Part shown: positions 8,571-16,805 of the stretch, one piece after another
Numbering within the stretch: position 1 is the stretch's first letter
Layout of the letters: each line of letters opens with the position of its first letter
Assembly (NCBI GenBank): GCA_963711595.1
Contig: CAVQER010000005.1
Span: 496,001-560,000 of the forward strand
DNA from: JAUSIF01 sp963711595
GTDB taxonomy: Bacteria; Pseudomonadota; Alphaproteobacteria; Rhizobiales; Xanthobacteraceae
Length of the DNA stretch: 64,000 nt
Direction of reading: 5' to 3'
Made by a program: the position numbers and the translations under genes
The notes under the pieces: generated by a model
Told to the model about the DNA's origin: nothing
Database searches by the model: none
Seen by the model: only the letters and a program-made list of their open reading frames with translations

Positions 8571-8970
8571 CCCTGCTCGCGCCGCAACTCCTTACTGTCA
8601 TGGCCGGGCTTGTCCCGCGCGCCCGACGCCACAGCCTCTCGTCATCCTTCGAGGCTCGTCCGGCTACGCCCGGGCTCGCACCTCAGGATGACGCGCCAAA
8701 AAAAACAGAAGGCCGCCGTTTCCGGCGGCCCTCCATTATCATGGGGTCCCACATTGGCTCGGGCGATTGTCGCCTGCGCTTCCTTCGGACGCCTTTTTCC
8801 GAAGTCGCGGCAACTCGGGGACCGCTGCTAGTCGGGCCTATCGCGATCAGGGCACCGACCCGTCGCACTTCCACGATGCAAACACCCTAATCGGTGAATT
8901 TCCCAAGCGCGAGTGAAAACCGAAGCATGGGTGTGGAGTGTGGGGATGCCGCCGAGAGGTCGGATTCGAC
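8571..8970. other. 400-bp intergenic region with repeats
   Basis: No gene seen. It holds an inverted repeat at 8640-8693 (arms CGTCATCCT and AGGATGACG), half of the common GGCCGGGCTTGTCCC palindrome near 8601, a terminator-like hairpin at 8698-8730, and a motif at about 8812-8842 (CAACTCGGGGACCGCTGCTA) that recurs at about 14640-14664. The remainder to the methyltransferase stop shows nothing I can assign. Confidence 0.6.
8698..8730 (-). terminator. Second copy of the GC hairpin with minus-strand T-run
   Basis: Same 7-bp stem and GTTTCC loop as the copy at 8172-8204 (GGCCGCC at 8711-8717, GGCGGCC at 8724-8730), again bordered by a run of A on the plus strand. Reads as an intrinsic terminator for a minus-strand transcript, but no minus-strand gene ends here. 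Confidence 0.45.
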
Positions 8971-9783
8971 TTAGTTTTTTGCGCCGCTGACGACGATCGC
9001 CGGGATCGGCACCCGCAGCGTGCCACCGTTCGCGAACTTCTGGAATTCTTCGCGGATCGTCTCTTCGATGCGAGCCCGCGCGGCAGGTGCTTGCGCTTCG
9101 ATCAACATGGTCATACGCACCGTCGCGCGCCGGATCCAGTCGACGGCGGAATCAGCCGGGCACTCCAGCACGATCGGCACTTCGACGAAACTCACGCCGG
9201 AGAAGCCCGCACCCTCCATCACCTTTCCCGCCTCGTTCGGATCGGCAAAGCGGAACGGCGGTGGTGCCGGCGGCAGGCCCACGTCCAGGGAGCCGTGCGT
9301 CGTAACGGCACCAATGATCGTGCCGAAGAACGGAGACACATCCGGCCCACGCCAGGTTGAAAACGCGTAGCGCCCGCCCCGCACCAGCACCCGCGCTGCC
9401 TCGGCGATTCCCCGCTCTGGCTCGGGCAGGTGCAGGATACCGAAGTTGCAGATTGCGCAATCGAACGAAAGGTCCGTGAACGGCAGCGCTTCCGCGTCGC
9501 CGGCGCGAAAATCGGCGGCGAGCTTTTTCGCGCGCGCCGCCTCTATCATTTCTTCTGAAAGATCGACCCCGATGACGTTCGCGCCGCGCCGGACAGCCTC
9601 CGCGGATGCGGTGCCGGGCCCGCAGCACACATCGAGCACCCGCGCTCCCGCACGCACGTCCGCCGCGTCGAGCAACGGCACGATCGCGTGGCTCGTCATT
9701 CGCGACGTGTAGTCGTCATAGAAACGCGCGCGCTCGTTCCAGCCCTCGTGCTCGAGCGACTTGAACGTGCGTTCCATACCCAT
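8971..9783 (-). CDS. Class I SAM-dependent methyltransferase
   Basis: 270-residue methyltransferase of the UbiE/COQ5-like type. The SAM-binding motif I is VLDVCCGPGTAS, followed by the acidic loop GVDLSEEMI, the DAEALPF block of motif II and the FDCAICNFGILHL strand of motif IV. The substrate cannot be told from the sequence. Starts at 9801, 9783 and 9777 are all ATG; I give 9783. It diverges from the PQQ dehydrogenase at 9873, so the 90-bp gap must hold the promoters of both. Confidence 0.85.
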   Translation of the reverse strand: MGMERTFKSLEHEGWNERARFYDDYTSRMTSHAIVPLLDAADVRAGARVLDVCCGPGTASAEAVRRGANVIGVDLSEEMIEAARAKKLAADFRAGDAEALPFTDLSFDCAICNFGILHLPEPERGIAEAARVLVRGGRYAFSTWRGPDVSPFFGTIIGAVTTHGSLDVGLPPAPPPFRFADPNEAGKVMEGAGFSGVSFVEVPIVLECPADSAVDWIRRATVRMTMLIEAQAPAARARIEETIREEFQKFANGGTLRVPIPAIVVSGAKN

Positions 9784-9872
9784 CCCGAACCTATGCCCCA
9801 TTTTTGGCCGCAATGTGCCGTGAAATTGATGCGACCGGGCACGTAAGAGGCCCGGTCCTGGAGGAGGAAAAA

Positions 9873-11138
9873 ATGAAATCGTTGGAACGGATTGCAGTAG
9901 CGGCGCTTGCAGTTGGCCTCGTTTCAACCGCACAGGCGCAGACTCCGAACCCCGGAAATCTTGAACGGCTTTCCGAGTTCAAGACGACCGGGACGCCCAT
10001 GGATATCCCGACGATCCCGCAGACGGGATCAAAGGCGGAGGCGATCAAAAAGAACCTCGCGCGCATCAAGCTCCCGCGCGGATTCAAGATCGGGCTCTAC
10101 GCAATCGTGCCGGATGCGCGGCATCTTGCGGTCGGCCCGCAGGGAGTCGTGACGTTCGTCGGCACGCGCAAGAGCAAGGTCTGGGCCGTCACCGATCGCG
10201 ACAAGGACCGCGTGGCGGACGAGGTCAAGGAGTTTGCGCCCTCGATCGGCTTCACGATCCCGAACGGCGTCTGCTTCTCCAAGGACGGCTTTCTGTTCCT
10301 TGCCGAGCAAAACCGCGTCCTCATGTTCCCCGCGGCCGAGTTCTTTTATGAAGGACCGGACGTCGCTGCTTTCAATATCGTAAAGCAGGGCGAACTGATC
10401 CCGACCGACGAGGAATCCTACAACCACACGGCGCGCGTCTGCCGGGTCGGGCCGGACAACAAACTTTACATCACGCTCGGTCAGCCGGTGAACGTGTTCG
10501 CGCCGGAGAAGATGGATCTCTACAAGAAGACCGGCATCGGCGGCATCGTTCGCTTCGATCGCGAAGGAAAGGACCGCGAGGTGTTTGCCTGGGGCGTCCG
10601 CAACTCGGTCGGCATGGACTTCAACCCGAAGGACAAGACGCTGTGGTTCACCGACAATCAGGTGGACGGCATGGGAGACGACATTCCACCGGGCGAAATC
10701 AATCGCGCCGACAAGCCGGGATTGAATTTCGGCTTCCCGTACTACGGCGGCGGCAAGACCCGGACGAACGAGTACAAGGAGCAGGCCGCACCGGCGGATG
10801 CGACGTTCCCGCAGGTGGAGATGGTGGCGCACGCCGCCGATCTCGGCATGGCGTTCTATTCTGGCCGCATGTTCCCGCAGAAGTATCGCAACGGCTTCTT
10901 CTCGGCACAGCATGGCTCGTGGAACCGGACGACTCCCGTCGGCGCACGCGTCATGTTCACGGGCGTCAAGGAGGACGGCACCGCGGACAAGACCGAAGTG
11001 TTCGCGGAAGGCTGGCTCACCGACAACGGCGAATACCTCGGCCGCCCGGTCGACGTCGCGCAGCTCAACGACGGCTCGCTCCTGGTTTCCGACGACTTCG
11101 CCGGCGCGATCTATCGCATCTGGTACGACGGCCGGTGA
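9873..11138 (+). CDS. PQQ-dependent sugar (sorbosone-type) dehydrogenase
   Basis: 421-residue periplasmic quinoprotein of the soluble glucose/sorbosone dehydrogenase beta-propeller family. The signal peptide MKSLERIAVAALAVGLVSTAQAQ is preceded by a strong GGAGGAGG. Propeller motifs are visible: VFAWGVRNSVGMDFNP, LWFTDNQVDGMGDD, LNFGFPYYGGG and the closing GSLLVSDDFAGAIYRIWY. PQQ would come from the pqq operon at 20-23 kb, and the cytochrome c gene directly downstream is the likely electron acceptor. A paralogue with the same partner arrangement lies at 18684-19913. The true substrate is not known. Confidence 0.88.
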   Translation: MKSLERIAVAALAVGLVSTAQAQTPNPGNLERLSEFKTTGTPMDIPTIPQTGSKAEAIKKNLARIKLPRGFKIGLYAIVPDARHLAVGPQGVVTFVGTRKSKVWAVTDRDKDRVADEVKEFAPSIGFTIPNGVCFSKDGFLFLAEQNRVLMFPAAEFFYEGPDVAAFNIVKQGELIPTDEESYNHTARVCRVGPDNKLYITLGQPVNVFAPEKMDLYKKTGIGGIVRFDREGKDREVFAWGVRNSVGMDFNPKDKTLWFTDNQVDGMGDDIPPGEINRADKPGLNFGFPYYGGGKTRTNEYKEQAAPADATFPQVEMVAHAADLGMAFYSGRMFPQKYRNGFFSAQHGSWNRTTPVGARVMFTGVKEDGTADKTEVFAEGWLTDNGEYLGRPVDVAQLNDGSLLVSDDFAGAIYRIWYDGR

Positions 11139-11174
11139 TCAGGCGAACTGACGTCAATTGCACGAACGGAACAG

Positions 11175-11203
11175 CCTCCCCCGCTTCACGGCGGGGGAGG
11201 TTT
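11175..11203 (+). terminator. Strong hairpin between dehydrogenase and cytochrome genes
   Basis: Perfect 10-bp stem CCTCCCCCGC/GCGGGGGAGG with a 6-base loop, followed by TTT. It could partly terminate dehydrogenase transcription or stabilise its message, lowering expression of the cytochrome gene behind it. Confidence 0.5.
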
Positions 11204-11224
11204 CCGTGCGTCGCACGCCTTTCA

Positions 11225-11533
11225 ATGATCGCGGCTGCGCTGCTGGCGTTCGCAGCCGCCCCAGCCCTCGGCGCGGACGTTGCCGCCGGGCGGCAAAAGG
11301 CGGTGCAATGTCAGGCCTGCCATGGTCTTGATGGTTTATCGAAACTGCCCGAGGCGCCTCACATTGCGGGTCAGCCCGAGCCTTACTTGGTCAAGGCGCT
11401 AAACGATTATCGCAAGGGCGTTCGGAAGAATGAATTCATGAGCCTCGTGGTGCAGCAGCTCAACGATCGGGATATCGCTGATATCGCTGCTTACTACTCG
11501 GCGATCGAAGTCACGGTGAAGCTTCCAAAGTAG
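11225..11533 (+). CDS. Monohaem class I cytochrome c, exported
   Basis: 102-residue periplasmic cytochrome with signal peptide MIAAALLAFAAAPALGA and one haem site, CQACH at residues 28-32; a Met in EFMSLVVQQL is the probable second axial ligand. It directly follows the PQQ sugar dehydrogenase, so it probably takes electrons from it. A GTG at 11135, overlapping the dehydrogenase stop, is in frame and would suggest translational coupling, but it adds a 30-residue charged leader and runs through the hairpin at 11175, so I prefer the ATG. Confidence 0.8.
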   Translation: MIAAALLAFAAAPALGADVAAGRQKAVQCQACHGLDGLSKLPEAPHIAGQPEPYLVKALNDYRKGVRKNEFMSLVVQQLNDRDIADIAAYYSAIEVTVKLPK

Positions 11534-11609
11534 ATCGCCTCTGCAACACTTTCCTTATAAACCAACCTGCACCGGATGGCCGGGTGCCGACCGGCCATCC
11601 GGCCGCCGA

Positions 11610-11879
11610 TCATGCAGTCGTTGGATCGATGATCGTCTGAACTTCCATGATTTTGTTCGCCGGAAAGCCGCTCTTCTGTGCGTGCTCGCGGACGATGCCC
11701 TCGTCTTTCGCGACGTACTCGCAGACGATCATGTCTTTCGCAACGAACGAATGAATCCACTGAACGTCCGGGCCGAGAGCGTGCAGGACCGCATTCGATT
11801 TCTGCGCTGCTGCCTTCAGGTCGGCCGGGCTCATTTTCTCCGCGCCGGGGATCTGTCGTTCGATGAGGTATCTGTGCAT
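11610..11879 (-). CDS. DUF4242 family protein
   Basis: 89-residue protein of the DUF4242 family. Conserved features are the N-terminal MHRYLIERQIPGA, the central HSFVAKDMIVCEYVA with one Cys, and the C-terminal EHAQKSGFPANKI. Members are small ferredoxin-like-fold proteins without an assigned function. Longer in-frame starts upstream give an implausible Arg/Pro-rich leader. It converges on the cytochrome c gene. Confidence 0.75.
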   Translation of the reverse strand: MHRYLIERQIPGAEKMSPADLKAAAQKSNAVLHALGPDVQWIHSFVAKDMIVCEYVAKDEGIVREHAQKSGFPANKIMEVQTIIDPTTA

Positions 11880-12069
11880 CTGCCTACTCCTTGGTTGCGG
11901 CGCCACGGCGGGAAGCCGGGAGCCCTGACACCATCCTTTACGCAAAGGACGGGCAGCCACGAGATGGCGGAAGCGACAAGATAGGGTGGCTTTTCCGACA
12001 AAGACGTCTCGCGTCGATGGCGTTTCCGCCAGCGCAGGATAAGTTGGCGCTTCGTAAGAGGATCAACCG

Positions 12070-13095
12070 ATGCGACGAGTCACGGTGCTCTTTCTGCACG
12101 ACGGCTGCGCCTCAGCCGCTGTCGCGCCTTTTGAGGTGTTCCGATTCGCCGGTGTGCTGTTCAACATGTGCGTCGGCACAACACCACAGCCTCGCTTTGA
12201 CGTCGTAGCGGCATCGCTCGACGGGCAACCGCCGGTCAGCGACGGCGGGATCGCGGTCGTGCCACAAAAGGCGATTCGCGATATCCGCGAAACCGATCTC
12301 ATCTTCATTCCCGACGCCGGCTTCGAGCCCCGTCTGATGATCGACAAACATCGCGCACTGATCCCCTGGCTGCGCAAATTGCATGCAGGAGGCAGTATGA
12401 TCGCCGCGGTCTGCTCAGGCGTCGGCATTCTGGCGGCAACCGGATTGCTCGACGGTCGTCGCGCGACCACGCACTGGGCCATGACCGAGCCGTTCCGCCA
12501 GCTATTCCCCGAGGTGGAGTGGCGCACTGACGTCTTCATCACCGAAGATCGCGGTATCTTCACCGGTGGCGGCATCTATTCCTCAATCGACCTCAGTCTT
12601 TATCTCGTAGAGAAATTCTGCGGTCACACCGTCGCCGTCGAATGCGCGAAGGCCCTGCTGATCGACATGCCCCGCACCTGGCAGACTGAGTATGCGGTGC
12701 TGCCGCTCACGACCTCGCACACGGATGACGCGGTGCGCAAAGTGGAGCAATGGCTGCAACGCCGCTACAGCGAGGATTTCCGGATGGAGGAATTGGCCGA
12801 CCGGTTCGGTATGTCCTCGCGTACCTTTGAGCGCCGCTTTCGCGCAGCCGTCGGGCAGTCGCCGATTGCGTATTTGCAGAAGGTACGGATTTCAGCTGCG
12901 CGACGCATGCTCGAGGACGGTAAGCGATCGATCCAGCAAGTGAGCAGTGCGGTCGGATATGACGACATCGCTTTCTTCCGCGCGCTGTTTAAGCGCCAGA
13001 TCGGAGTTTCGCCGGCCGCATACCGGGAACAATTCGGCACGCCACCGGGTGCGCTCGTGCGAAGAGGGCGAGCACCAGCACGGGCAACGGCTTAG
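12070..13095 (+). CDS. GlxA-type transcriptional regulator (DJ-1/PfpI plus AraC HTH)
   Basis: 341-residue regulator. Residues 1-190 form a DJ-1/PfpI (class I amidotransferase-like) domain with the nucleophile elbow AAVCSGVGILAA (Cys115); residues ~215-325 hold two AraC-type helix-turn-helix motifs, ending FFRALFKRQIGVSPAAYREQF. GlxA relatives often respond to metabolites such as choline or arginine derivatives, but the ligand here is unknown. Its 3' end overlaps that of the convergent EamA transporter by 4 bp. Confidence 0.9.
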   Translation: MRRVTVLFLHDGCASAAVAPFEVFRFAGVLFNMCVGTTPQPRFDVVAASLDGQPPVSDGGIAVVPQKAIRDIRETDLIFIPDAGFEPRLMIDKHRALIPWLRKLHAGGSMIAAVCSGVGILAATGLLDGRRATTHWAMTEPFRQLFPEVEWRTDVFITEDRGIFTGGGIYSSIDLSLYLVEKFCGHTVAVECAKALLIDMPRTWQTEYAVLPLTTSHTDDAVRKVEQWLQRRYSEDFRMEELADRFGMSSRTFERRFRAAVGQSPIAYLQKVRISAARRMLEDGKRSIQQVSSAVGYDDIAFFRALFKRQIGVSPAAYREQFGTPPGALVRRGRAPARATA

Positions 13096-13997
13096 GAATT
13101 GCCGCCCGGTTGCGGGGAGATGCGAGGGCGGTCGGTCGCCGCGATCCAGATCCCGGCAAACACCGCCACGAGACCGATGATCAGGTCGATGCCGACGGGC
13201 TCGCCGATGACAAGCGCGCCTACGAGCGCGGCAAAGATCGGATTGACCGTGATGGAAACCGCGGCCTTGGTCGGCGTCGTGTGACTGAGCGCATAAACCC
13301 ATAGATAGAAGATCACGGCACTTCCGAGCACGCCGAGATAGGCGACCGCGAGCCACTGCGCCGCGCCGAAATCGCGGACTGCGGAGAAGCCGCCGATCAG
13401 GATCGCCCATACGAGCAGGCACGCTGCCGCCGCGCCCATGCCTGCCGTGAGAAAAGTGAGCGGGTCCGCGCGCGCCATGAACGGCCGCGACCACACGTTA
13501 TAGAGCGACATGCACAGCGTCGCGATAAGCATGACGAGCTCTCCCCGCCAGGCTCCCGCCGGCGCGTCGCCGAGGCCCGAGGCGAGCGCGAGCGCCACTC
13601 CGCCCATCGCGATCGCCACGCCCGTGCTCTTGCGCAGGCTCAACCGCTCCGCCCCGAAGACGGCGGCGACCAGCATGGTCATGACCGGCATCGTGGAGAG
13701 CGCAAGCGCCCCGCGTGCCGCCGTGGTCAGGCTGTAGGCGAGATTGAACAGGACGGAAAACGCGAAGAAGAACAGGATGCCGAGGAGCGCAGCCGCGAGC
13801 CAGTCGCGCCCTTGCGGCCAGCGCCTTCCCGAGGCGAGCGCGATCGGCAGCAGGATGAGGAAGCCGGTGCCGAAGCGGAACACGCCGAGCGTCACGGGAT
13901 CCGTAGCGCCGATGACGAAGCGCGTGGTGCCGCCCGCAATCCCGCCGAGCGCGCTCGACAAAACCGCCGCCAGCACGCCGAGATGCTCGTGCATCAT
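13092..13997 (-). CDS. EamA/DMT-family membrane transporter
   Basis: 301-residue inner-membrane protein with about ten transmembrane helices arranged as two EamA repeats, the drug/metabolite transporter fold. The second repeat carries the typical TKAAVSITVNPIFAALVGALVIGEP stretch. Substrate unknown. A second ATG directly follows the first, so the start may be 3 bp shorter. It converges on the GlxA regulator, which does not by itself show regulation. Confidence 0.85.
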   Translation of the reverse strand: MMHEHLGVLAAVLSSALGGIAGGTTRFVIGATDPVTLGVFRFGTGFLILLPIALASGRRWPQGRDWLAAALLGILFFFAFSVLFNLAYSLTTAARGALALSTMPVMTMLVAAVFGAERLSLRKSTGVAIAMGGVALALASGLGDAPAGAWRGELVMLIATLCMSLYNVWSRPFMARADPLTFLTAGMGAAAACLLVWAILIGGFSAVRDFGAAQWLAVAYLGVLGSAVIFYLWVYALSHTTPTKAAVSITVNPIFAALVGALVIGEPVGIDLIIGLVAVFAGIWIAATDRPRISPQPGGNS

Positions 13998-14167
13998 CTA
14001 ATTCCTATGCGCGTTCTGGCTGGTCTCGCCACCGCGCGGTGCGCAATGTTAGCGCTCTTTCACGCTCAATCGAATGGATGGCGAAACCGTGCGAGTAGGC
14101 TAAGCTTACGTGGGGGCCACCGAAGTTTGTGACTGCCAAAGGCTGCTCAGTCAGCCGGGAGGAATAG

Positions 14168-14542
14168 ATGGGTATCTTCAGCGACATCGTGAATAAGATT
14201 TTTGGGACCGCTAAAGCGGCCGGCGGCGCACTCGCGGACGCAGCATCGGGCCTTGGCGGATCAGCGCCACAGCCGATGACGCGGGAACAGGTCGAGGCGC
14301 AGATCCAGAAGAAGGCCGACGAAACCGGGCGCAAGAACTACAACTGGAAGCAGTCGATCGTCGACTTGATGAAGCTTCTGGATCTGGACTCCAGCCTGAA
14401 CGCCCGCAAGCAGCTTGCCACGGAACTGGGATACACGGGAAAGCTCGACGGCTCGGCCGAAATGAACGTCTGGCTGCACAAGGAAGTCATGGCGCAGCTG
14501 ATGAAGAACGGCGGCACCGTGCCGGCACATTTAAAAGACTGA
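14168..14542 (+). CDS. DUF3597 family protein
   Basis: 124-residue soluble protein of the DUF3597 family: MGIFSDIVNKIFG at the N-terminus, then a low-complexity Gly/Ala linker, then the helical domain with YNWKQSIVDLMKLLDLDSSL and LATELGYTGKLDGSAEMN. The second half looks like a small peptidoglycan-binding-like or helical bundle fold, but no function is known. A GGGAGG ribosome-binding site precedes the ATG. Confidence 0.8.
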   Translation: MGIFSDIVNKIFGTAKAAGGALADAASGLGGSAPQPMTREQVEAQIQKKADETGRKNYNWKQSIVDLMKLLDLDSSLNARKQLATELGYTGKLDGSAEMNVWLHKEVMAQLMKNGGTVPAHLKD

Positions 14543-14626
14543 AGTATCCGCCCAAACGAGCCGGCCGGACCCCTCGCGTCATCACCGGACCGCCGCGCCC
14601 CGCGCACAGCGCGGATTCGGCGCGGC

Positions 14627-14664
14627 GAGTCCGCGAACCTGCAACTCGGGAACCCGCTGCTAGT
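14627..14664. repeat. Intergenic motif shared with 8806-8842
   Basis: The stretch CAACTCGGGAACCCGCTGCT followed by AGTAGGGCC closely matches CAACTCGGGGACCGCTGCTA and GTCGGGCC at 8812-8842. Both copies lie downstream of a short plus-strand gene. Function unknown. Confidence 0.45.
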
Positions 14665-14778
14665 AGGGCCTGCTGACGTTTGTCAGCGGCGCGGCCCGAA
14701 TGGTTAACGGTAAAGAAATACGTGTGAAATATCTGTGTTCGGCAGATCGTTGCTCGAGAATAGGTTGCAAGAAACTAC

Positions 14779-16752
14779 ATGTTCAGAGTTCTTACCTGCC
14801 TTGCTACTGAACATGATTGGCGCCTCGTCATTGTTGCGGGCGTCGTTTGCTTCCTGGCAAGCGTCACGGCCATCAACCTTTTCAATCGTGCCCGAGCGAC
14901 GATGGGTCGTGCGAGCGCCATTTGGATCATTGCCGCGGGCGCTGCAACGGGCTCCGGAATCTGGGCGACGCACTTCATCGCAATGCTGGCTTACAATCCC
15001 GGATTTTCGATCGCATACAACATCGGGCTGACGACCCTCTCCTTCGTGGCGGCAGCCACCGTCACGGGTATTGGACTGAGCGTCGCCGTATACGGCGGCC
15101 GCGGGTCGGGCGCTGCGGTTGGCGGTGGAATTGTAGGTGCCGGCGTAGCCTGTATGCACTATTTGGGCATGTGGGCGGTCGAATTGCCTGGCCGCGTCAC
15201 ATGGTCATTGGATCTCGTCGCTGCCTCCATAATCCTCGGAATGTTGTTTGGAATGGCGGCGCTCGTCATCGCCGCAAGACGAAACGATGCGCGCTCAATA
15301 TTGATTGCTGCGCTGCTCTTGACGCTCGCGATTGTCTCGCACCACTTTACAGCAATGGGCGCGGTCGAGATCGTTCCCGATCCAACTCGCGTGATAACCG
15401 CTCTTTCGCTCTCGCCGATTTCACTGGCCGTCGCAGTCGCGAGCGTGGCAATGGCGGTGCTCGGCATGAGCCTCGTCAGCGCCTTCGCTGACCGCCGCCT
15501 CGGCGAAAAAGGCTTGCTGCTCGCCACCGCTCTGAACAACATGACTCAAGGTGTTGTCATGTTCGATTCCGGCCAGCGGCTGGTCGTTTGCAACGATCGC
15601 TACATTGAAATGTACAAACTATCGTCGGAAATCGTGAAGCCCGGCTGTACGCTTCAAGACATTATTCAATATCGGATTGCGAGTGGAAGCCTTGCGCGCG
15701 ACCCGGAGCAGTATCGCACCCAGGTGGTGTCTGCGATGGCCCGAGGACAAACAATGAGTTGGGTCGCGGAGCAATCGGACGGGCGCGCGATTTCAGTGGT
15801 AAACCGGCCCATCACTGGAGGCCAATATTGGGTTGGCACGCATGACGACATAACCGAGCGACGGATGGCGGAAAGGAAAAGCGCGTCGCTTGCCGAACAG
15901 GAAGATCGTCGCGCGGCGGTCGATGCTGCAATCCAGTCCTTCCGTGACAATGTCGAAACCGTATTGAAAGCCGTCGGCGACAGTGTTGCTGCGATGCGAT
16001 CGATCGCCACCGAACTTTCAACTTCATCAGGCGAGACCTCCAAGAATACTGCTGGCGCCGTTCATGCTTCGCAAATGGCTTCTACTAACGTCGAGACCGC
16101 CGCGATTGCCGCCGACGAATTGGCAAAATCCATCATGGAGATCAGCCGGCAACTCAGTCAGGCGGCGGACGTGGTGCGCGGCGCGGTAGTCGAGGCAGAA
16201 ACAACCAACGACGAAATTGCCAGGCTGGCGCAGGCGGCGCAAAAGATCGGCGATGTGGTCAAGCTGATCCAGAACATTGCCAAACAAACAAACCTTCTGG
16301 CCCTAAATGCCACGATCGAGGCGGCGCGAGCAGGCGAGAGCGGGCGGGGCTTCGCGGTGGTCGCCTCCGAAGTCAAATCGCTGGCCGTACAGACTGCCAA
16401 GGCAACCGAAGAGATCACTTCCCAAGTCCTGGCGGTGCAGGAGTCGACAAGTAGCGCTGTCGAGGCGATCCGACGCATCACCGGACGCATGCTCGAAATC
16501 GATCAATACACTTCAGCCGTTGCGGCTTCCGTCGAACAGCAGAATGCCGCGACCGGCCAGATTTCGCGCAACGTCACGAACGCCACGCAGGGGACAAGGG
16601 CTGTCGTCTCAGTTCTCGATAAAGTGGCCGGTGCCATCACCAAGTCGAGCGTTTCAGCGGACACGGTCCTGAAAACGTCACAGACAGTGGAAGCGGCTGC
16701 GACCACGCTGCGAGAGAAAGTCGAAGGCTTCCTCCGCAAAGTCGCGGCCTAG
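14779..16752 (+). CDS. MHYT-PAS-methyl-accepting chemotaxis protein
   Basis: 657-residue fusion. Residues 1-240 form an MHYT membrane sensor of about seven helices with three His/Met motifs, ATHFIAM, CMHYLGM and SHHFTAM, thought in this family to bind copper or sense gas. A PAS domain follows at about 250-375 (ALNNMTQGVVMFD; WVGTHDDITERR), then a methyl-accepting signalling domain at about 400-655 with the conserved hairpin tip containing NLLALNATIEAARAGESGRG. There is no HAMP domain. MHYT is more often joined to GGDEF/EAL output. No che genes are near, so the kinase it drives lies elsewhere. A TTAAC half-site sits upstream near 14702. Confidence 0.88.
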   Translation: MFRVLTCLATEHDWRLVIVAGVVCFLASVTAINLFNRARATMGRASAIWIIAAGAATGSGIWATHFIAMLAYNPGFSIAYNIGLTTLSFVAAATVTGIGLSVAVYGGRGSGAAVGGGIVGAGVACMHYLGMWAVELPGRVTWSLDLVAASIILGMLFGMAALVIAARRNDARSILIAALLLTLAIVSHHFTAMGAVEIVPDPTRVITALSLSPISLAVAVASVAMAVLGMSLVSAFADRRLGEKGLLLATALNNMTQGVVMFDSGQRLVVCNDRYIEMYKLSSEIVKPGCTLQDIIQYRIASGSLARDPEQYRTQVVSAMARGQTMSWVAEQSDGRAISVVNRPITGGQYWVGTHDDITERRMAERKSASLAEQEDRRAAVDAAIQSFRDNVETVLKAVGDSVAAMRSIATELSTSSGETSKNTAGAVHASQMASTNVETAAIAADELAKSIMEISRQLSQAADVVRGAVVEAETTNDEIARLAQAAQKIGDVVKLIQNIAKQTNLLALNATIEAARAGESGRGFAVVASEVKSLAVQTAKATEEITSQVLAVQESTSSAVEAIRRITGRMLEIDQYTSAVAASVEQQNAATGQISRNVTNATQGTRAVVSVLDKVAGAITKSSVSADTVLKTSQTVEAAATTLREKVEGFLRKVAA

Positions 16753-16805
16753 AAAGGCAGCGCTTTCTCAGCAGAGCGCTCCGTTCCTGCGTTGCCGCCA
16801 GTCGT

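Noticed and set aside
8598..8623. tRNA or other structured RNA in the repeat-rich intergenic region
   Set aside because: The hairpins belong to the dispersed palindromes; no cloverleaf could be drawn.
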